Positions 25,263-34,981 of a DNA stretch of 64,000 bases are shown here, piece by piece. The notes beneath the pieces are model-generated. The model saw only the letters and a program-made list of their open reading frames with translations. It had not been told where the DNA came from and did not search any database. This DNA comes from Halorubrum salsamenti (lineage in GTDB: Archaea; Halobacteriota; Halobacteria; Halobacteriales; Haloferacaceae). Position 1 is the first letter of the stretch; each line of letters opens with the position of its first letter. The translations under genes were made by a program, and so were the position numbers. The DNA lies in NCBI RefSeq assembly GCF_007671685.1, contig NZ_VCNL01000002.1, positions 248,001 to 312,000 of the forward strand, written 5' to 3'.

Positions 25263-26039
25263 ATGGCACGCGACGACACACCGAACGCGGCGTCGGTCGG
25301 GACGACAGAACGATCGTTCCGTATCCTCGAACGTCTCGGCGATCGGGAGGGGTGCGGCGTCTCGGAGCTGGCGGACTCCCTATCGATCTCGAAGAGTACG
25401 GTCCACAACCACCTCCAGACCCTCCGGGAGCTGGGATACGTCGTTCAGGACGGCGACGAGTACCGGCTCGGGCTGCAGTTCCTCGGGCTCGGCGATCGAG
25501 CACGCCAGCACCACGATCTGTACCACGTCGCCAAGCCCGAGACGGACAGCCTGGTCGAGGCGGTCGGCGAGCGCGCGCAGGTGATGGTCGAGGAGGACGG
25601 CGTCGGGATCTACGTTTACCAGTCGCTGGCGGACCAAGCGGTGCGGACGGACTCGCACATCGGGACCGTCGTCGACCTCCACGCGACCGCCGTCGGGAAG
25701 GCGTACCTCGCGCACTTCCCCGACGACCGCCTCGACACGGTGCTCGACCGGCTGGTGTTCGACGAGCAGACGCCGCAGACGCTCACGGACGCGGAGGCGC
25801 TGCGGACCGAACTCGACGAGATCGCTGAGCGCGGATACGCGTTCAACGACGAAGAGCGGACCGTCGGCATGCGAGCGGTCGGTGCGCCGATCCTGTCGGC
25901 GGACGACGGGCATGTCCTCGGCGCTATCAGCGTCTCAGGACCGACAACGCGGATGAACGGGACATGGTACCACGAGGAGGTCCCCGAGATGGTCGCGCAG
26001 TCCGCCCAGATAATCGGTATCCGCGCGACGTACTCGTAG
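25263..26039 (+). CDS. IclR-family transcriptional regulator
   Basis: 258 residues. The N-terminal winged helix (about 15-75) includes ERSFRILERLGDREGCGVSE and SISKSTVHNHLQTLRELGYV. The C-terminal effector domain (about 85-258) has DLHATAVGKAYLAHF, ERGYAFNDEERTVGMRAVGAP and AISVSGPTTRM, the standard IclR ligand-pocket pattern. IclR regulators usually control an adjacent degradative operon and sense a pathway substrate. It is the last gene of the plus-strand set, so it is the probable regulator of this island. Confidence 0.93.
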   Translation: MARDDTPNAASVGTTERSFRILERLGDREGCGVSELADSLSISKSTVHNHLQTLRELGYVVQDGDEYRLGLQFLGLGDRARQHHDLYHVAKPETDSLVEAVGERAQVMVEEDGVGIYVYQSLADQAVRTDSHIGTVVDLHATAVGKAYLAHFPDDRLDTVLDRLVFDEQTPQTLTDAEALRTELDEIAERGYAFNDEERTVGMRAVGAPILSADDGHVLGAISVSGPTTRMNGTWYHEEVPEMVAQSAQIIGIRATYS

Positions 26040-27020
26040 GCGTTTTGCTCTGCAGAACTGCCGTTCGTCTCTACGTCCGATCGTGCGAGGCGTCGAAGTC
26101 TCCTCGTCAGTACGGCACGTCGGGAGTACGTATCATTACGGTAGTAAGATTGTAACGGAGATCGGCAGCGGACGCCGATCGGCTTCGGGGGAGACTCGAA
26201 GCGCTGTCGACGATCGATGACCGTAATGACCGCACGCGATCCGAATAATACCAATATATAGTATATGATCGAAATCCGGTAGATAGTGGTCTCTGAGATC
26301 GAACGCCCGCGTGATCGAGCGCAAACGATCGAGCGGAGACGACCGAGCGACGGTCACCTATGATGACCGTCTCGATCGCGTCGCAATCTCACCCACGGCG
26401 GCCTGTTCCGACGTCGAAAAGCGCTGATAGCGCGGTATCGACGCTCTTGAGCATCGACATCCCGCCGCTCGCGTCTCGGCCGACGTGCGCGGCTCCGACT
26501 GGGGTCCGCCCGTATCGATCGAGGAATGCGACCTCACAGACGTCCACAGCAGTCACCGATCTCCACACAACGAACGGTAGAAGGACTATCTCCCGTCAAC
26601 ACGGCATTTCTTCCAGTTACAGTGACAATTCTGAACGAACGCGCCGTGTGGACCACGTCCCGCCTCAAAGTCCGCGGCGATCGGAGGCTCTACTATATTT
26701 AAGAATAAATTCATATACCATAAATACTCAGTATTCAAACTATTCAAGTGCGCCGGCTCGCGGACCACAGGAACGCGGTTCCAGGCTTGCGCACCGATCC
26801 GGGCGGTCGAGGGGACCTGAAGTCCCGTTTCTGCCGCCGAGAAGGGTAAATATATAAATGTGTTTGGGAAAAGCTCCGATCCGAGATCGTATATTTAAGC
26901 AGCCGTCCCTGAGTGCGCCTCTCAGAGACGGTACCGGGTCTCAGTCATCAAACGGCTTACGTCGCCCGTCAGAGTCCGCCGTGAGTCACCGTTCGAGTCC
27001 GTTCGCTTATAACTCGGCGT
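26040..27020. other. Gene-poor interval at the right edge of the catabolic island
   Basis: About 980 bases with no convincing gene. Composition drops in patches, especially 26240-26275 (ATACCAATATATAGTATATG) and 26690-26740, both unlike the flanking GC-rich genes. A short minus-strand frame at 26389-26556 reads plausibly but is only 55 codons and unrecognised. TATA-like AAATATATAAATG lies at 26848-26860. No insertion sequence, tRNA or inverted repeat was recognised. Together with 6160-6709 it brackets the catabolic genes. Confidence 0.6.
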
Positions 27021-27929
27021 TCAAACGCCGCGGCCCTGCAGTTTCTCCTCGTCGTCCATGTCCTCGTTCGACTGGCCCTTCATCCCCTTCCCGATGCCGG
27101 ATGCGATATCGGCGAGTTCGTCGGGGTCGTCCCAGTTGTTGACGGCCTCGACGATCGCCGTGCCCATCGCCTCGGGGTCCTCCGCGCCGAAGATACCGGA
27201 GCCGACGAAGATGCCGTCGCAGCCGTGGTGCATCATCAGGGCGGCGTCGGCGGGCGTCGCGATGCCGCCGGCCGCGAAGTTGACGACCGGGAGCCGGCCC
27301 GCCTCGGCGGTCTCGTGGACCAGGTCGCGGGGAGCGCCGTGCTCGCGGGCCCACTTCTCGCGCTCCTCGTGGTTGAGTCCGGTGAGCGTCCGGATCTGGG
27401 TTTTGATGGTTCGCTGGTGTTTGACCGCTTGGTTGACGTCGCCGGTGCCGGCCTCGCCCTTCGTTCGGATCATCGCCGCGCCCTCGCGGATGCGCCGGAG
27501 CGCCTCGGGGAGATCGCGAGCGCCACAGACGAACGGGGACGCGAAGTCGCGTTTGTCGGTGTGGTACTCGTCGTCGGCGGGGGTGAGCACCTCGGACTCG
27601 TCGATCATGTCGACGCCGAGCGACTCCAGGATCTCCGCCTCCTTGCGGTGACCGATCCGCGATTTCCCCATCACCGGGATCGACACCTCGTCGATGATCT
27701 CGGTGACGTTTTCGGGGTCGGGCATCCGCGCGACGCCGCCGCGCTTGCGGATGTCGGCCGGGACGGCCTCGAGGGCCATCACCGCGACCGCACCGGTATC
27801 CTCCGCGATCCGAGCCTGTTCGCGGGTGACGACGTCCATAATGACCCCGCCCTTCTGCATCTGTGCGAAGCCGCGCTTGACTAGGTCGGTCCCCCGCTTC
27901 AGCTCCTCCAGATCCGTGGCCTCTGCCAT
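27021..27929 (-). CDS. pdxS: Pyridoxal 5'-phosphate synthase, lyase subunit PdxS
   Basis: 302 residues, the normal PdxS (Pdx1) length. It makes pyridoxal phosphate from ribose 5-phosphate, glyceraldehyde 3-phosphate and ammonia supplied by PdxT. Motifs are [47 protein letters not shown] with the first catalytic Lys, [16 protein letters not shown] with the second, and [19 protein letters not shown] for the phosphate loop. The acidic C-terminus ([10 protein letters not shown]) is normal for haloarchaea. pdxT is not in the adjacent sequence. Confidence 0.97.
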   Translation of the reverse strand: MAEATDLEELKRGTDLVKRGFAQMQKGGVIMDVVTREQARIAEDTGAVAVMALEAVPADIRKRGGVARMPDPENVTEIIDEVSIPVMGKSRIGHRKEAEILESLGVDMIDESEVLTPADDEYHTDKRDFASPFVCGARDLPEALRRIREGAAMIRTKGEAGTGDVNQAVKHQRTIKTQIRTLTGLNHEEREKWAREHGAPRDLVHETAEAGRLPVVNFAAGGIATPADAALMMHHGCDGIFVGSGIFGAEDPEAMGTAIVEAVNNWDDPDELADIASGIGKGMKGQSNEDMDDEEKLQGRGV

Positions 27930-28082
27930 ATCGGAATGCTGGACCGCCGGCCACTTAACGAGTCGCTTTGCCGGGAGTTGGGGCGCCGTTCCCGACTCGA
28001 AACACCGGCTCTCCGCTCGCGGCTACCGCAACCGCGAGATCCGACCGCAACCGCGAAGTCCCTCGACGCAGAGATATGACCC

Positions 28083-28772
28083 GTGACAACCGGAGCCATC
28101 CTCGCCGGGGGGCGCTCGACCCGCTTCGGCGACCGAGACAAGGCCGTCGCCCCGCTCGCGGGCGTGCCGATGGTCCGCCGCGTCGCGGACCGGCTCGCCG
28201 GCGACGACGACCCCGTCCCGCCGGGCGCCGACCGCGCCGCCGGCGGCGACCCCGTCGTCGACGAGCTCGTGATCAACTGTCGGCCCGATCAGCGAGACGC
28301 GATCGAAGGCGCGCTCGACGGACTCTCCCTTCCCCTCCGCTGGGCGGTCGACGACGAGCCCGACTTGGGACCGGTCGCCGGCATCCGGAACGCCTGCCGG
28401 GCCGCCGCCGGCGAGTACGTCGCCGTCGTCGCCTGCGACATGCCGTTCGTCGACCCGTCGTTTCTCGACACCCTCCGCGGGGACGCCGCGGGCCACGAGG
28501 CCGCGATCCCCCGGCTGGACGACCGCTGGCTCCAGACGACGCAGGCGGTGTACCGCGCGGAGCCGACCGCGACCGCCTGCGAGCGCGCCCTCGCCCGCGG
28601 CGACCGGAAGGTGCTGGCGCCGATCGACGACCTCGACCGCATCGTCGTCGGCGACGCCGAGATCCGCGAGCGCACCACGGAACGGACGTTCACCAACGTC
28701 AACACGCAGGCGGAGCTCGCGGAGGCGGAGACCGCGATCCAGGAGGCGCTCAACGGCGCCGGCACTCGGTGA
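28083..28772 (+). CDS. mobA: Molybdenum cofactor guanylyltransferase (MobA-like)
   Basis: 229 residues from a GTG at 28083. The nucleotidyltransferase signature AILAGGRSTRFGDRDKAVAPL opens the protein and binds GTP. CDMPFVDP carries the metal-binding Asp, and LGPVAGIRNA is the usual MobA loop. It attaches GMP to molybdopterin. A short haloarchaeal insertion (about 45-65) of Asp/Pro/Ala-rich sequence is present. NTP transferases of the MobA and IspD/GlmU types look alike at the N-terminus, but the length and FTNVNTQAELAEAE ending favour MobA. Confidence 0.85.
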   Translation: MTTGAILAGGRSTRFGDRDKAVAPLAGVPMVRRVADRLAGDDDPVPPGADRAAGGDPVVDELVINCRPDQRDAIEGALDGLSLPLRWAVDDEPDLGPVAGIRNACRAAAGEYVAVVACDMPFVDPSFLDTLRGDAAGHEAAIPRLDDRWLQTTQAVYRAEPTATACERALARGDRKVLAPIDDLDRIVVGDAEIRERTTERTFTNVNTQAELAEAETAIQEALNGAGTR

Positions 28773-28798
28773 TCGGATGGGTCCCGAACGGATCGCGG

Positions 28799-29368
28799 TC
28801 AGTCTCTCAACAGCTCGTACGCCTCGTTCAGCTCCTTGAACGCCGCCTCGTCGCCGCGCTCCCCGTCCGGGTGGAGCCGCTTCGCCCGCTCCCGGTAGGT
28901 GGACCGGATCGTCTCGCTGTCGGCGGTCCGATCGAGTCCGAGCGTCTCGTACGCCTCGCGTTCGGACATCCCGCTCGTCGGCGGCGCGCGGTCGCGGGGA
29001 TCGCCGGCCTCGGCGCCTCCGGCTCCGGACGCGGATCGATCTCCGCGACCGCGAGTGCCTCCCGTCGCTCCCCGGCCGAACCCGCCGTCCGTCGCGCCGG
29101 CCGAACGGTACGCGGACCGGCGGTGTTCGGTGGCTCGCGCGCGCTGACGAGCCCGCGCGCGCTCTCCGGGGCCCACCTGCGCGGCCTCGCGTCGGACGCG
29201 GTCGCGGAGCCGACCGCTGGCGTGGTACCAGAGGAAGTACGAGACGATACCGAACGGAACGGCGACCGCCAACAGGACGGGGGAGACGACGACTCCGGCG
29301 ACGAGCAGGAGGGCCGTCAGTCCGATGAACGTCGCTGCCATGCCGACGACGATCGCGCGGTTCGTCAC
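28799..29368 (-). CDS. Membrane-anchored J-domain protein
   Basis: 189 residues. Two N-terminal hydrophobic helices (about 8-28 and 31-48) are followed by an Arg/Gly-rich linker of about 80 residues and a C-terminal J domain (about 135-189). The domain includes EAYETLGLDRTADSETIRS, the diagnostic HPD in RLHPDGERG, and FKELNEAYELLRD. The J domain would stimulate the ATPase of DnaK, here from the membrane surface. This arrangement, TM first and J last, is common in haloarchaea. Its client is unknown. Confidence 0.85.
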   Translation of the reverse strand: MTNRAIVVGMAATFIGLTALLLVAGVVVSPVLLAVAVPFGIVSYFLWYHASGRLRDRVRREAAQVGPGERARARQRARATEHRRSAYRSAGATDGGFGRGATGGTRGRGDRSASGAGGAEAGDPRDRAPPTSGMSEREAYETLGLDRTADSETIRSTYRERAKRLHPDGERGDEAAFKELNEAYELLRD

Positions 29369-29471
29369 GGGCTCTCTCGGGGCTCCAGCGTTGTAAGCGC
29401 TCGGGCGAGAGCCGAGCGCTCCCGTCGGATATCGGGAGGACGGAGGTCGTCCGATCGCGTGGGGCGTCCGG

Positions 29472-30197
29472 TCAGGCGAGCACGTCGTTTCCGCCGGAGC
29501 CGTTCCCGGAGTGACGGACGTACTGGACCGCGATCCCGGCGACGAAGACCGCCGCGAACGCGGCGTTGGAGAGCGCAGCCTGCTCGACGAACGCCACGGG
29601 TTCGCCGGCGGCGACGGCCCGCCAGACGGGGACGGTCATGGCCACGAGCCCGGACCCGAGCGCGACGAGCGACAGCGTGATGATGTAGTCGTAGTACCGC
29701 ATCGCCAGCAGTCCGGCGACGGCGCCGACGACGACGGCGATCAGCAGGAACTGCTGGAACTCGGGCTGGGAGAGCAGCGACGACTCGACCGCGGCGTCGA
29801 CCGCGACCGCGTCGAGCCCGGACGCCTCGGGATCGTAGAACCGCCGCAGGAGCGATTCGCCGGCGGTCATCACCAACACCGCGAGGGTCGCGAAGACGAA
29901 CGCCGCGATCGACACCGCGAACCGCGCCGCCAGCGGGATCAGGATCCGGCCGAGCACGGTGCCGATCAGCACGGCCGCCCCGGCGAGGACCACCCGCTGT
30001 CCAGCGGCCGGCGGGGCCGCCATGAACTCGGGGAGCACCACCCAGCCGACGAACCCGCCGACGATCGCGCCGCCGAGCCAGCTGATCCACCCGAGCACGT
30101 GGTCTTTGAGGTCGTACGCGCTGACGACCAACACGGCTCCGACGAGGGTGTTCACCGCGAGCACCGCAAGAGATATCGGATCTAGTGAAAGTGACAT
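29472..30197 (-). CDS. Polytopic membrane protein (DUF4203/TMEM198-like)
   Basis: 241 residues with six or more hydrophobic segments: AVLAVNTLVGAVLVVSAY, WISWLGGAIVGGFVGWVV, VVLAGAAVLIGTVLGRILI, IAAFVFATLAVLVM, FLLIAVVVGAVAGLLAMRYY and IITLSLVALGSGLVAM. The Gly-rich pattern and MRYYDYIITLSLVALGSG resemble DUF4203/TMEM198-like proteins (recalled, not checked). Transport or a structural role is possible. The gene points away from mutS, with which it shares a roughly 100-base divergent gap. Confidence 0.6.
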   Translation of the reverse strand: MSLSLDPISLAVLAVNTLVGAVLVVSAYDLKDHVLGWISWLGGAIVGGFVGWVVLPEFMAAPPAAGQRVVLAGAAVLIGTVLGRILIPLAARFAVSIAAFVFATLAVLVMTAGESLLRRFYDPEASGLDAVAVDAAVESSLLSQPEFQQFLLIAVVVGAVAGLLAMRYYDYIITLSLVALGSGLVAMTVPVWRAVAAGEPVAFVEQAALSNAAFAAVFVAGIAVQYVRHSGNGSGGNDVLA

Positions 30198-30297
30198 ACG
30201 CTGACACCATTCGTCGACCGACTTAGTTGTGCGGATTCGGGCGATTCCACCGCCCGGCTCCGCACCGTTTATGCCCGCGGGCGACCGGATCCGTGGT

Positions 30298-33159
30298 ATG
30301 CCGACTGCGGACCGCGAGACGGTGACCGGGCTCCCGCCGGGGATCGCCGCCGCCCGCGAGGAGCTGACGCCGATGCTCTCGCAGTACGCCGACCTGTGTG
30401 CGGCCCACGAGGACGCCCTCGTGCTGTTCCAGGTCGGCGACTTCTACGAGGCGTTCTGCGAGGCCGCCGCGGCGGTCGCCCGCGTCTGCGAGGTGACGCT
30501 GACGGAGCGCTCCGACTCGACCGGCGACTACCCGATGGCGGGGATCCCCATCGACAACGCCGCGCCCTACCTCGAATCGCTGCTCGACGCGGGCTACCGC
30601 GTCGCGCTCGGCGACCAGGTCGAGGACGCCGAGCAGGCGTCCGGCCTCGTCGACCGCGCGGTGACCGAGGTGATCACCCCCGGGACCGTCGTCGAGGACG
30701 AGCTGCTGGAGGCGGGGACGACGAACTACGTGGCGGCGGTGGCGGCCGGAGATAGGGACGGTGGAACCGCCCCCGAGCCGGACCCGGTCGGCCTCGCCGC
30801 CGTCGACGTTTCCACGGGCGAGTGTCTCGTCACGTCGGGCGACCGCGACGCGGTAGCGGAGGAGCTCGACCGGATCGCGCCCGCGGAGCTGATCGCGGGA
30901 CCGGACGCCCCCGACTTCGAGCCCGCCGACGCCCAGCACGGGTGGACGACCCACGCCCACGACCCCGGCGCCTTCGAGCGGCGGGCCGCGACGGAGCGGC
31001 TGGAGCCGTACCTCCCGGCCCCCGACCGCCGGTTCGACGGCGACGCGGAGCTCCGCGCCGCCGGGGCGGTGCTCGCGTACGCCGAGTACACGCAGGGCGA
31101 CGACGGTCCCCTCTCGTACGTCACTCGGATCCGGCGGTACGACCCCCGCGACCGGCTCCGGCTCGACGCGGCCGCCCAGCGCAGCCTCGAGCTGTTCGAG
31201 AACCGCGGGCTGGGCGCGAGCGACACCCTGTTCGACGCCCTCGACGAGACGAGTTGCGCGCTCGGCCGGCGGTGTTTAGAGCGGTGGCTCCGTCGCCCCC
31301 TCGTCGACGCCGACGCGATCCGGAGCCGCCACGACGCGGTCGGCGAGCTGGCCGACCGCACCCTCGTCCGCGAGGGGCTCGCCGACGCGCTCGGAGCCGC
31401 CTACGACCTCGAACGCCTCGTCGGCCGGATCTCTCGGGGACGCGCCGACGCCCGCGACCTGCGCTCGCTGCACGCGACGCTCGCGGTCGTCCCGGAGCTG
31501 AAGGCGACGCTGGCGGGGGCGGAAGACGGCGCGGGAGGACCGGAAACCGACGGTGACGCCGACCTCCCCCGCACCGACCACCTCCGCGATCTCCGCGACC
31601 GCCTCGACGAGCTGACCGAGGTCCGGGAGCTGATCGACGACGCGATCGCGACGAATCCCCCACCGGAGATCACCGAGGGCGGCGTCATCCGCGAGGGGTT
31701 CGACGACGACCTCGACGAGCTCCGCGCCACCGAGCGCGAGGGGCGCGAATGGGTCGCCGACCTGGAAGCGAGCGAGCGCGAGCGCACCGGGATCGACTCG
31801 CTGTCGGTCGGCCACAACCAGGTCCACGGCTACTACATCGAGGTGACCGACGCCAACCTCGACCGCGTCCCCGACGACTACCGCCGCCGACAGACGCTGA
31901 AGAACAGCGAGCGCTACTACACGCCGGAGTTGAAGGAGCGCGAGGAGGAGATCGTCGGCGCCGCGGAGCGCGCGGACGCCCTCGAGTACGAGCGGTTCGT
32001 CGACGTCCGCGAGCGCGTCGCGAGCGAGACGGAGCGGATCCAGGGGCTCGCGGACGCGGTCGCGGAGCTCGACGCGCTCCGCTCGCTGGCGACCGTCGCC
32101 GTCGAGGGCGACTACGTCCGCCCGGAGATCGTCGACGACCCCGACGCAGGCGTCGAGATCGAGGGGGGTCGCCACCCGGTCGTCGAGCGCGCCGAGGAGT
32201 CGTTCGTCCCGAACGACGCCGACCTCCCGCGCGGGTCGATCGCGGTGATCACGGGCCCGAATATGAGCGGGAAGTCGACGTACATGCGGTCGGTCGCGCT
32301 CGCGGTCGTGCTCGCGCAGACCGGCTCGTTCGTCCCCGCGCAGGCGGCCTCGCTCCCCGTCTTCGACCGGCTGTTCACCCGCGTCGGCGCCTCCGACGAC
32401 ATCGCGGGCGGGCAGTCGACGTTCATGCGCGAGATGAGCGAGCTGACGGAGATCCTCCACGACGCCGGGCCGAGTTCGCTCGTCCTCCTCGACGAGGTGG
32501 GGCGCGGCACCGCCACGACCGACGGGCGCGCCATCGCCCGCGCCGCCGCCGAGTTCATCCACGACGAGCTGGGCGCGACCGCCCTGTTCGCCACGCACTA
32601 CCACGACCTAACTGACCTCGCGGAGGAGCGCGAGCGCGCCTTCAACCTCCACTTCACGGCGACCCGCGAGGACGGCGACGTGACGTTCCTCCACCGGGTC
32701 GTCCCCGGTGCCTCCTCCTCCTCGTACGGCGTCGAGGTCGCCGAACTCGCCGGCGTACCGGCCCCCGTCGTAGATCGGTCCCGAAACCTCGTGGCCGCGG
32801 AGACGGGCGACGCGGAGGCCGCCGACGCCGAAGGGACCGATACCGGGACGAACGGAGCCGATCCCGCGGCCAACGGCGACGGGGGGGACAACGCCGACGG
32901 GGGCGACGACGCCGACGCCTCGCTGCGGGAGTTCCTCGCGGAAGAGGAGGGGACGGAGAGAGGAGAGGAAGACGAGGGCGACAGAGCGTCCTCTCCCGAC
33001 GCGCCCGCGAGCGACGACGACACCCATACCGACCGGTCGGCCGGTTCCGCGGTCGACCTGACCGCCGCCCTCCGCGACCTCGATCTCGCCCGGATGACGC
33101 CGATCGAGGCGCTGAACGCCCTCCACGACCTTCAGTCGCGAGTCGACGATGACGGGTGA
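30298..33159 (+). CDS. mutS: DNA mismatch repair protein MutS
   Basis: 953 residues from the ATG at 30298. An earlier in-frame ATG at 30271 sits inside the TATA-like GTTTATGC, so 30298 is preferred. The mismatch-contacting loop [10 protein letters not shown] near residue 44 has the MutS1 Phe-x-Glu. The ATPase has Walker [28 protein letters not shown] and [15 protein letters not shown], then [10 protein letters not shown]. It is longer than bacterial MutS owing to an acidic Asp/Ala/Gly-rich insertion (about residues 835-920) before a short conserved C-terminus ([13 protein letters not shown]). The mutL start lies inside the mutS end. Confidence 0.97.
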   Translation: MPTADRETVTGLPPGIAAAREELTPMLSQYADLCAAHEDALVLFQVGDFYEAFCEAAAAVARVCEVTLTERSDSTGDYPMAGIPIDNAAPYLESLLDAGYRVALGDQVEDAEQASGLVDRAVTEVITPGTVVEDELLEAGTTNYVAAVAAGDRDGGTAPEPDPVGLAAVDVSTGECLVTSGDRDAVAEELDRIAPAELIAGPDAPDFEPADAQHGWTTHAHDPGAFERRAATERLEPYLPAPDRRFDGDAELRAAGAVLAYAEYTQGDDGPLSYVTRIRRYDPRDRLRLDAAAQRSLELFENRGLGASDTLFDALDETSCALGRRCLERWLRRPLVDADAIRSRHDAVGELADRTLVREGLADALGAAYDLERLVGRISRGRADARDLRSLHATLAVVPELKATLAGAEDGAGGPETDGDADLPRTDHLRDLRDRLDELTEVRELIDDAIATNPPPEITEGGVIREGFDDDLDELRATEREGREWVADLEASERERTGIDSLSVGHNQVHGYYIEVTDANLDRVPDDYRRRQTLKNSERYYTPELKEREEEIVGAAERADALEYERFVDVRERVASETERIQGLADAVAELDALRSLATVAVEGDYVRPEIVDDPDAGVEIEGGRHPVVERAEESFVPNDADLPRGSIAVITGPNMSGKSTYMRSVALAVVLAQTGSFVPAQAASLPVFDRLFTRVGASDDIAGGQSTFMREMSELTEILHDAGPSSLVLLDEVGRGTATTDGRAIARAAAEFIHDELGATALFATHYHDLTDLAEERERAFNLHFTATREDGDVTFLHRVVPGASSSSYGVEVAELAGVPAPVVDRSRNLVAAETGDAEAADAEGTDTGTNGADPAANGDGGDNADGGDDADASLREFLAEEEGTERGEEDEGDRASSPDAPASDDDTHTDRSAGSAVDLTAALRDLDLARMTPIEALNALHDLQSRVDDDG

Positions 33160-34882
33160 GGAGCGCCCGGTCGGCGGGAGCGAGCGAGAACCGGACCGCG
33201 TCCGCCGGCTCGACCCCGCCACCGTCGACCGGATCGCCGCCGGCGAGGTGGTCACCCGCCCGGCCCGCGTCGTCGGCGAGCTGATCGACAACGCGCTCGA
33301 TGCCGGCGCCTCGCGGGTCGAGGTCGCGGTCGAGGGCGACGGCACGGACCGGCTTCGGGTTGCCGACGACGGTCGCGGGATGAGCCGCGAGGACGCCCGG
33401 ATCGCCGTCGAGCGCCACGCGACGAGCAAGCTCGCGCCCGACGGCGACCCCGTCGGCGTCGACTCGCTCGGCTTCCGGGGCGAGGCGCTGGCGGCGATTT
33501 CCGAGGCCGCGCGGCTCGAACTCGTCACGAGCGACGGCGACGCGGTCGGGACGCGGGTCGTCGTCGACGGGACGACGAGCGACGGTGGTGCTGAGGGTCC
33601 GACCGTCAGCGACGCCGGGCGCGCCCGGGGGACCACCGTCGTCGTCGAGGACCTGTTCGCGAGCCGGCCCGCGCGCCGGGAGTCGCTCGCGGGGTCGGCG
33701 GCCGAGTTCGCGCGGATCTCCTCGTTAGTCGCCGACTACGCGCTGGCGAACCCCGCGGTGGCGTTCGCGCTGGAGCACGACGGGTCGCGGACGCTGTCGA
33801 CGCCGGGGTCCGGGATCACGGAGGCGCTGCTCGGCGTGTACGACCGCGAGACCGCGAGCCGGTCGACGGAGGTCGCTGCGAGCGTCGAGATCGAGGGGGA
33901 CGGGGGCGCGTCGACCGGGATCCGGGTGTCCGGTGCCCTCGCGTACCCCTCGGTGACGCGCTCCTCGCGCGACCACGTCCGGGTCTCGGTGAACGGACGT
34001 CCCGTGCGGAACGACCGGCTCGCGGCCGCGGTCCGGGCGGGGTACGGCCGCCTGCTCCCGGACGGTCGCGAGCCGGTGGCGGCCGTGGACGTGTCGCTGC
34101 CGCCCGCCCGCGTGGACCCGAACGTCCACCCGGCGAAGCGCGAGGTCGGGCTCCGCGACGCCGACGCGGTCGCAGACGCGGTCGAGTCGGTGGTCGCCGA
34201 CGCGCTCACGGGCGCCGACCTGCGGCGGACGGCCGAGGTCGACACCGGACTCGAGGGTGCGCTCGGTCCGGTCGGCGGCGACGAGGGTGAGCGTCCGGCG
34301 CCGTTCACGGACGCAGAGCCGATCGGGACCTTCCGCGACCTCTACGTGCTCGTCGAGGCCGGCGACGAGCTGCTCGTGATCGACGGCCACGCCGCTCACG
34401 AGCGCGTGAACTACGAGCGGCTCGCCCGGGCGTTCGACGGCGAGACGGTGCCGACCGCCTCGCTCGACCCGCCCGCGACCGCCTCGCTGTCGGCCGACGA
34501 GGCGGCGGCCGCGGAGGCGCACGCCGACGCCCTCGCCGCGCTCGGGTTCGAGACGGAGCCGTTCGGCGGCGGGACCGTCAGGCTCCGGACCGTCCCGGCG
34601 CCGTTCGGGCGGGCGGCCGACGCGGACGCGTTCCGCGACGCGCTCGCGACCCTCTCTGACGGGGAGTCGCCGCGGGACGCCCGCGAGGCGCTGCTCGCCG
34701 ATCTGGCGTGTCACCCGTCGCTGAAGCGCGGCGAGATCGGGGCACTGACGCGCGAGGAGCTGCGGTCGCTGCTCGACCGGCTCGGCGAGTGCGACCGCCC
34801 GTACGCGTGTCCGCACGGGCGGCCGACCGTCCTCTCGGTGGACGAGGCGACGTTCGCGGCGGGGTTCGGTCGGGACCGGTGA
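33149..34882 (+). CDS. mutL: DNA mismatch repair protein MutL
   Basis: 577 residues, overlapping mutS by 11 nt. The GHKL ATPase has [37 protein letters not shown] and LGFRGEAL. The transducer domain has [10 protein letters not shown] and [12 protein letters not shown]. The C-terminal dimerisation domain contains [13 protein letters not shown] (the endonuclease DQHAxxxExxxxE with Gln replaced by Gly), [10 protein letters not shown], and [10 protein letters not shown] with a terminal FGRD. It is probably a nicking MutL, as in organisms lacking MutH, although the Gln-to-Gly change is worth noting. It works with MutS in one operon. Confidence 0.95.
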   Translation: MTGEERPVGGSEREPDRVRRLDPATVDRIAAGEVVTRPARVVGELIDNALDAGASRVEVAVEGDGTDRLRVADDGRGMSREDARIAVERHATSKLAPDGDPVGVDSLGFRGEALAAISEAARLELVTSDGDAVGTRVVVDGTTSDGGAEGPTVSDAGRARGTTVVVEDLFASRPARRESLAGSAAEFARISSLVADYALANPAVAFALEHDGSRTLSTPGSGITEALLGVYDRETASRSTEVAASVEIEGDGGASTGIRVSGALAYPSVTRSSRDHVRVSVNGRPVRNDRLAAAVRAGYGRLLPDGREPVAAVDVSLPPARVDPNVHPAKREVGLRDADAVADAVESVVADALTGADLRRTAEVDTGLEGALGPVGGDEGERPAPFTDAEPIGTFRDLYVLVEAGDELLVIDGHAAHERVNYERLARAFDGETVPTASLDPPATASLSADEAAAAEAHADALAALGFETEPFGGGTVRLRTVPAPFGRAADADAFRDALATLSDGESPRDAREALLADLACHPSLKRGEIGALTREELRSLLDRLGECDRPYACPHGRPTVLSVDEATFAAGFGRDR

Positions 34883-34981
34883 GCGGTTCACCCCTTCGGC
34901 GGCACCGGAGGCGTTCGGATGATAACCGCCGGGGACGACGACGGCCCGGGGACGATCGCCGGACCGACGACGCGGAGCCGG

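Noticed and set aside
26389-26556. Minus-strand 55-codon frame in the gene-poor interval
   Set aside because: Reads acceptably from a GTG (EVAFLDRYGRTPVG) but is short, isolated and unrecognised; not enough to call a gene.
26360-26857. Plus-strand 165-codon frame in the same interval
   Set aside because: Ser/Arg-rich, non-acidic, no motif; composition unlike haloarchaeal proteins.
31276-32604. Minus-strand frame of 442 codons opposite mutS
   Set aside because: Antisense of a clear mutS; composition is the mirror of haloarchaeal codon bias.
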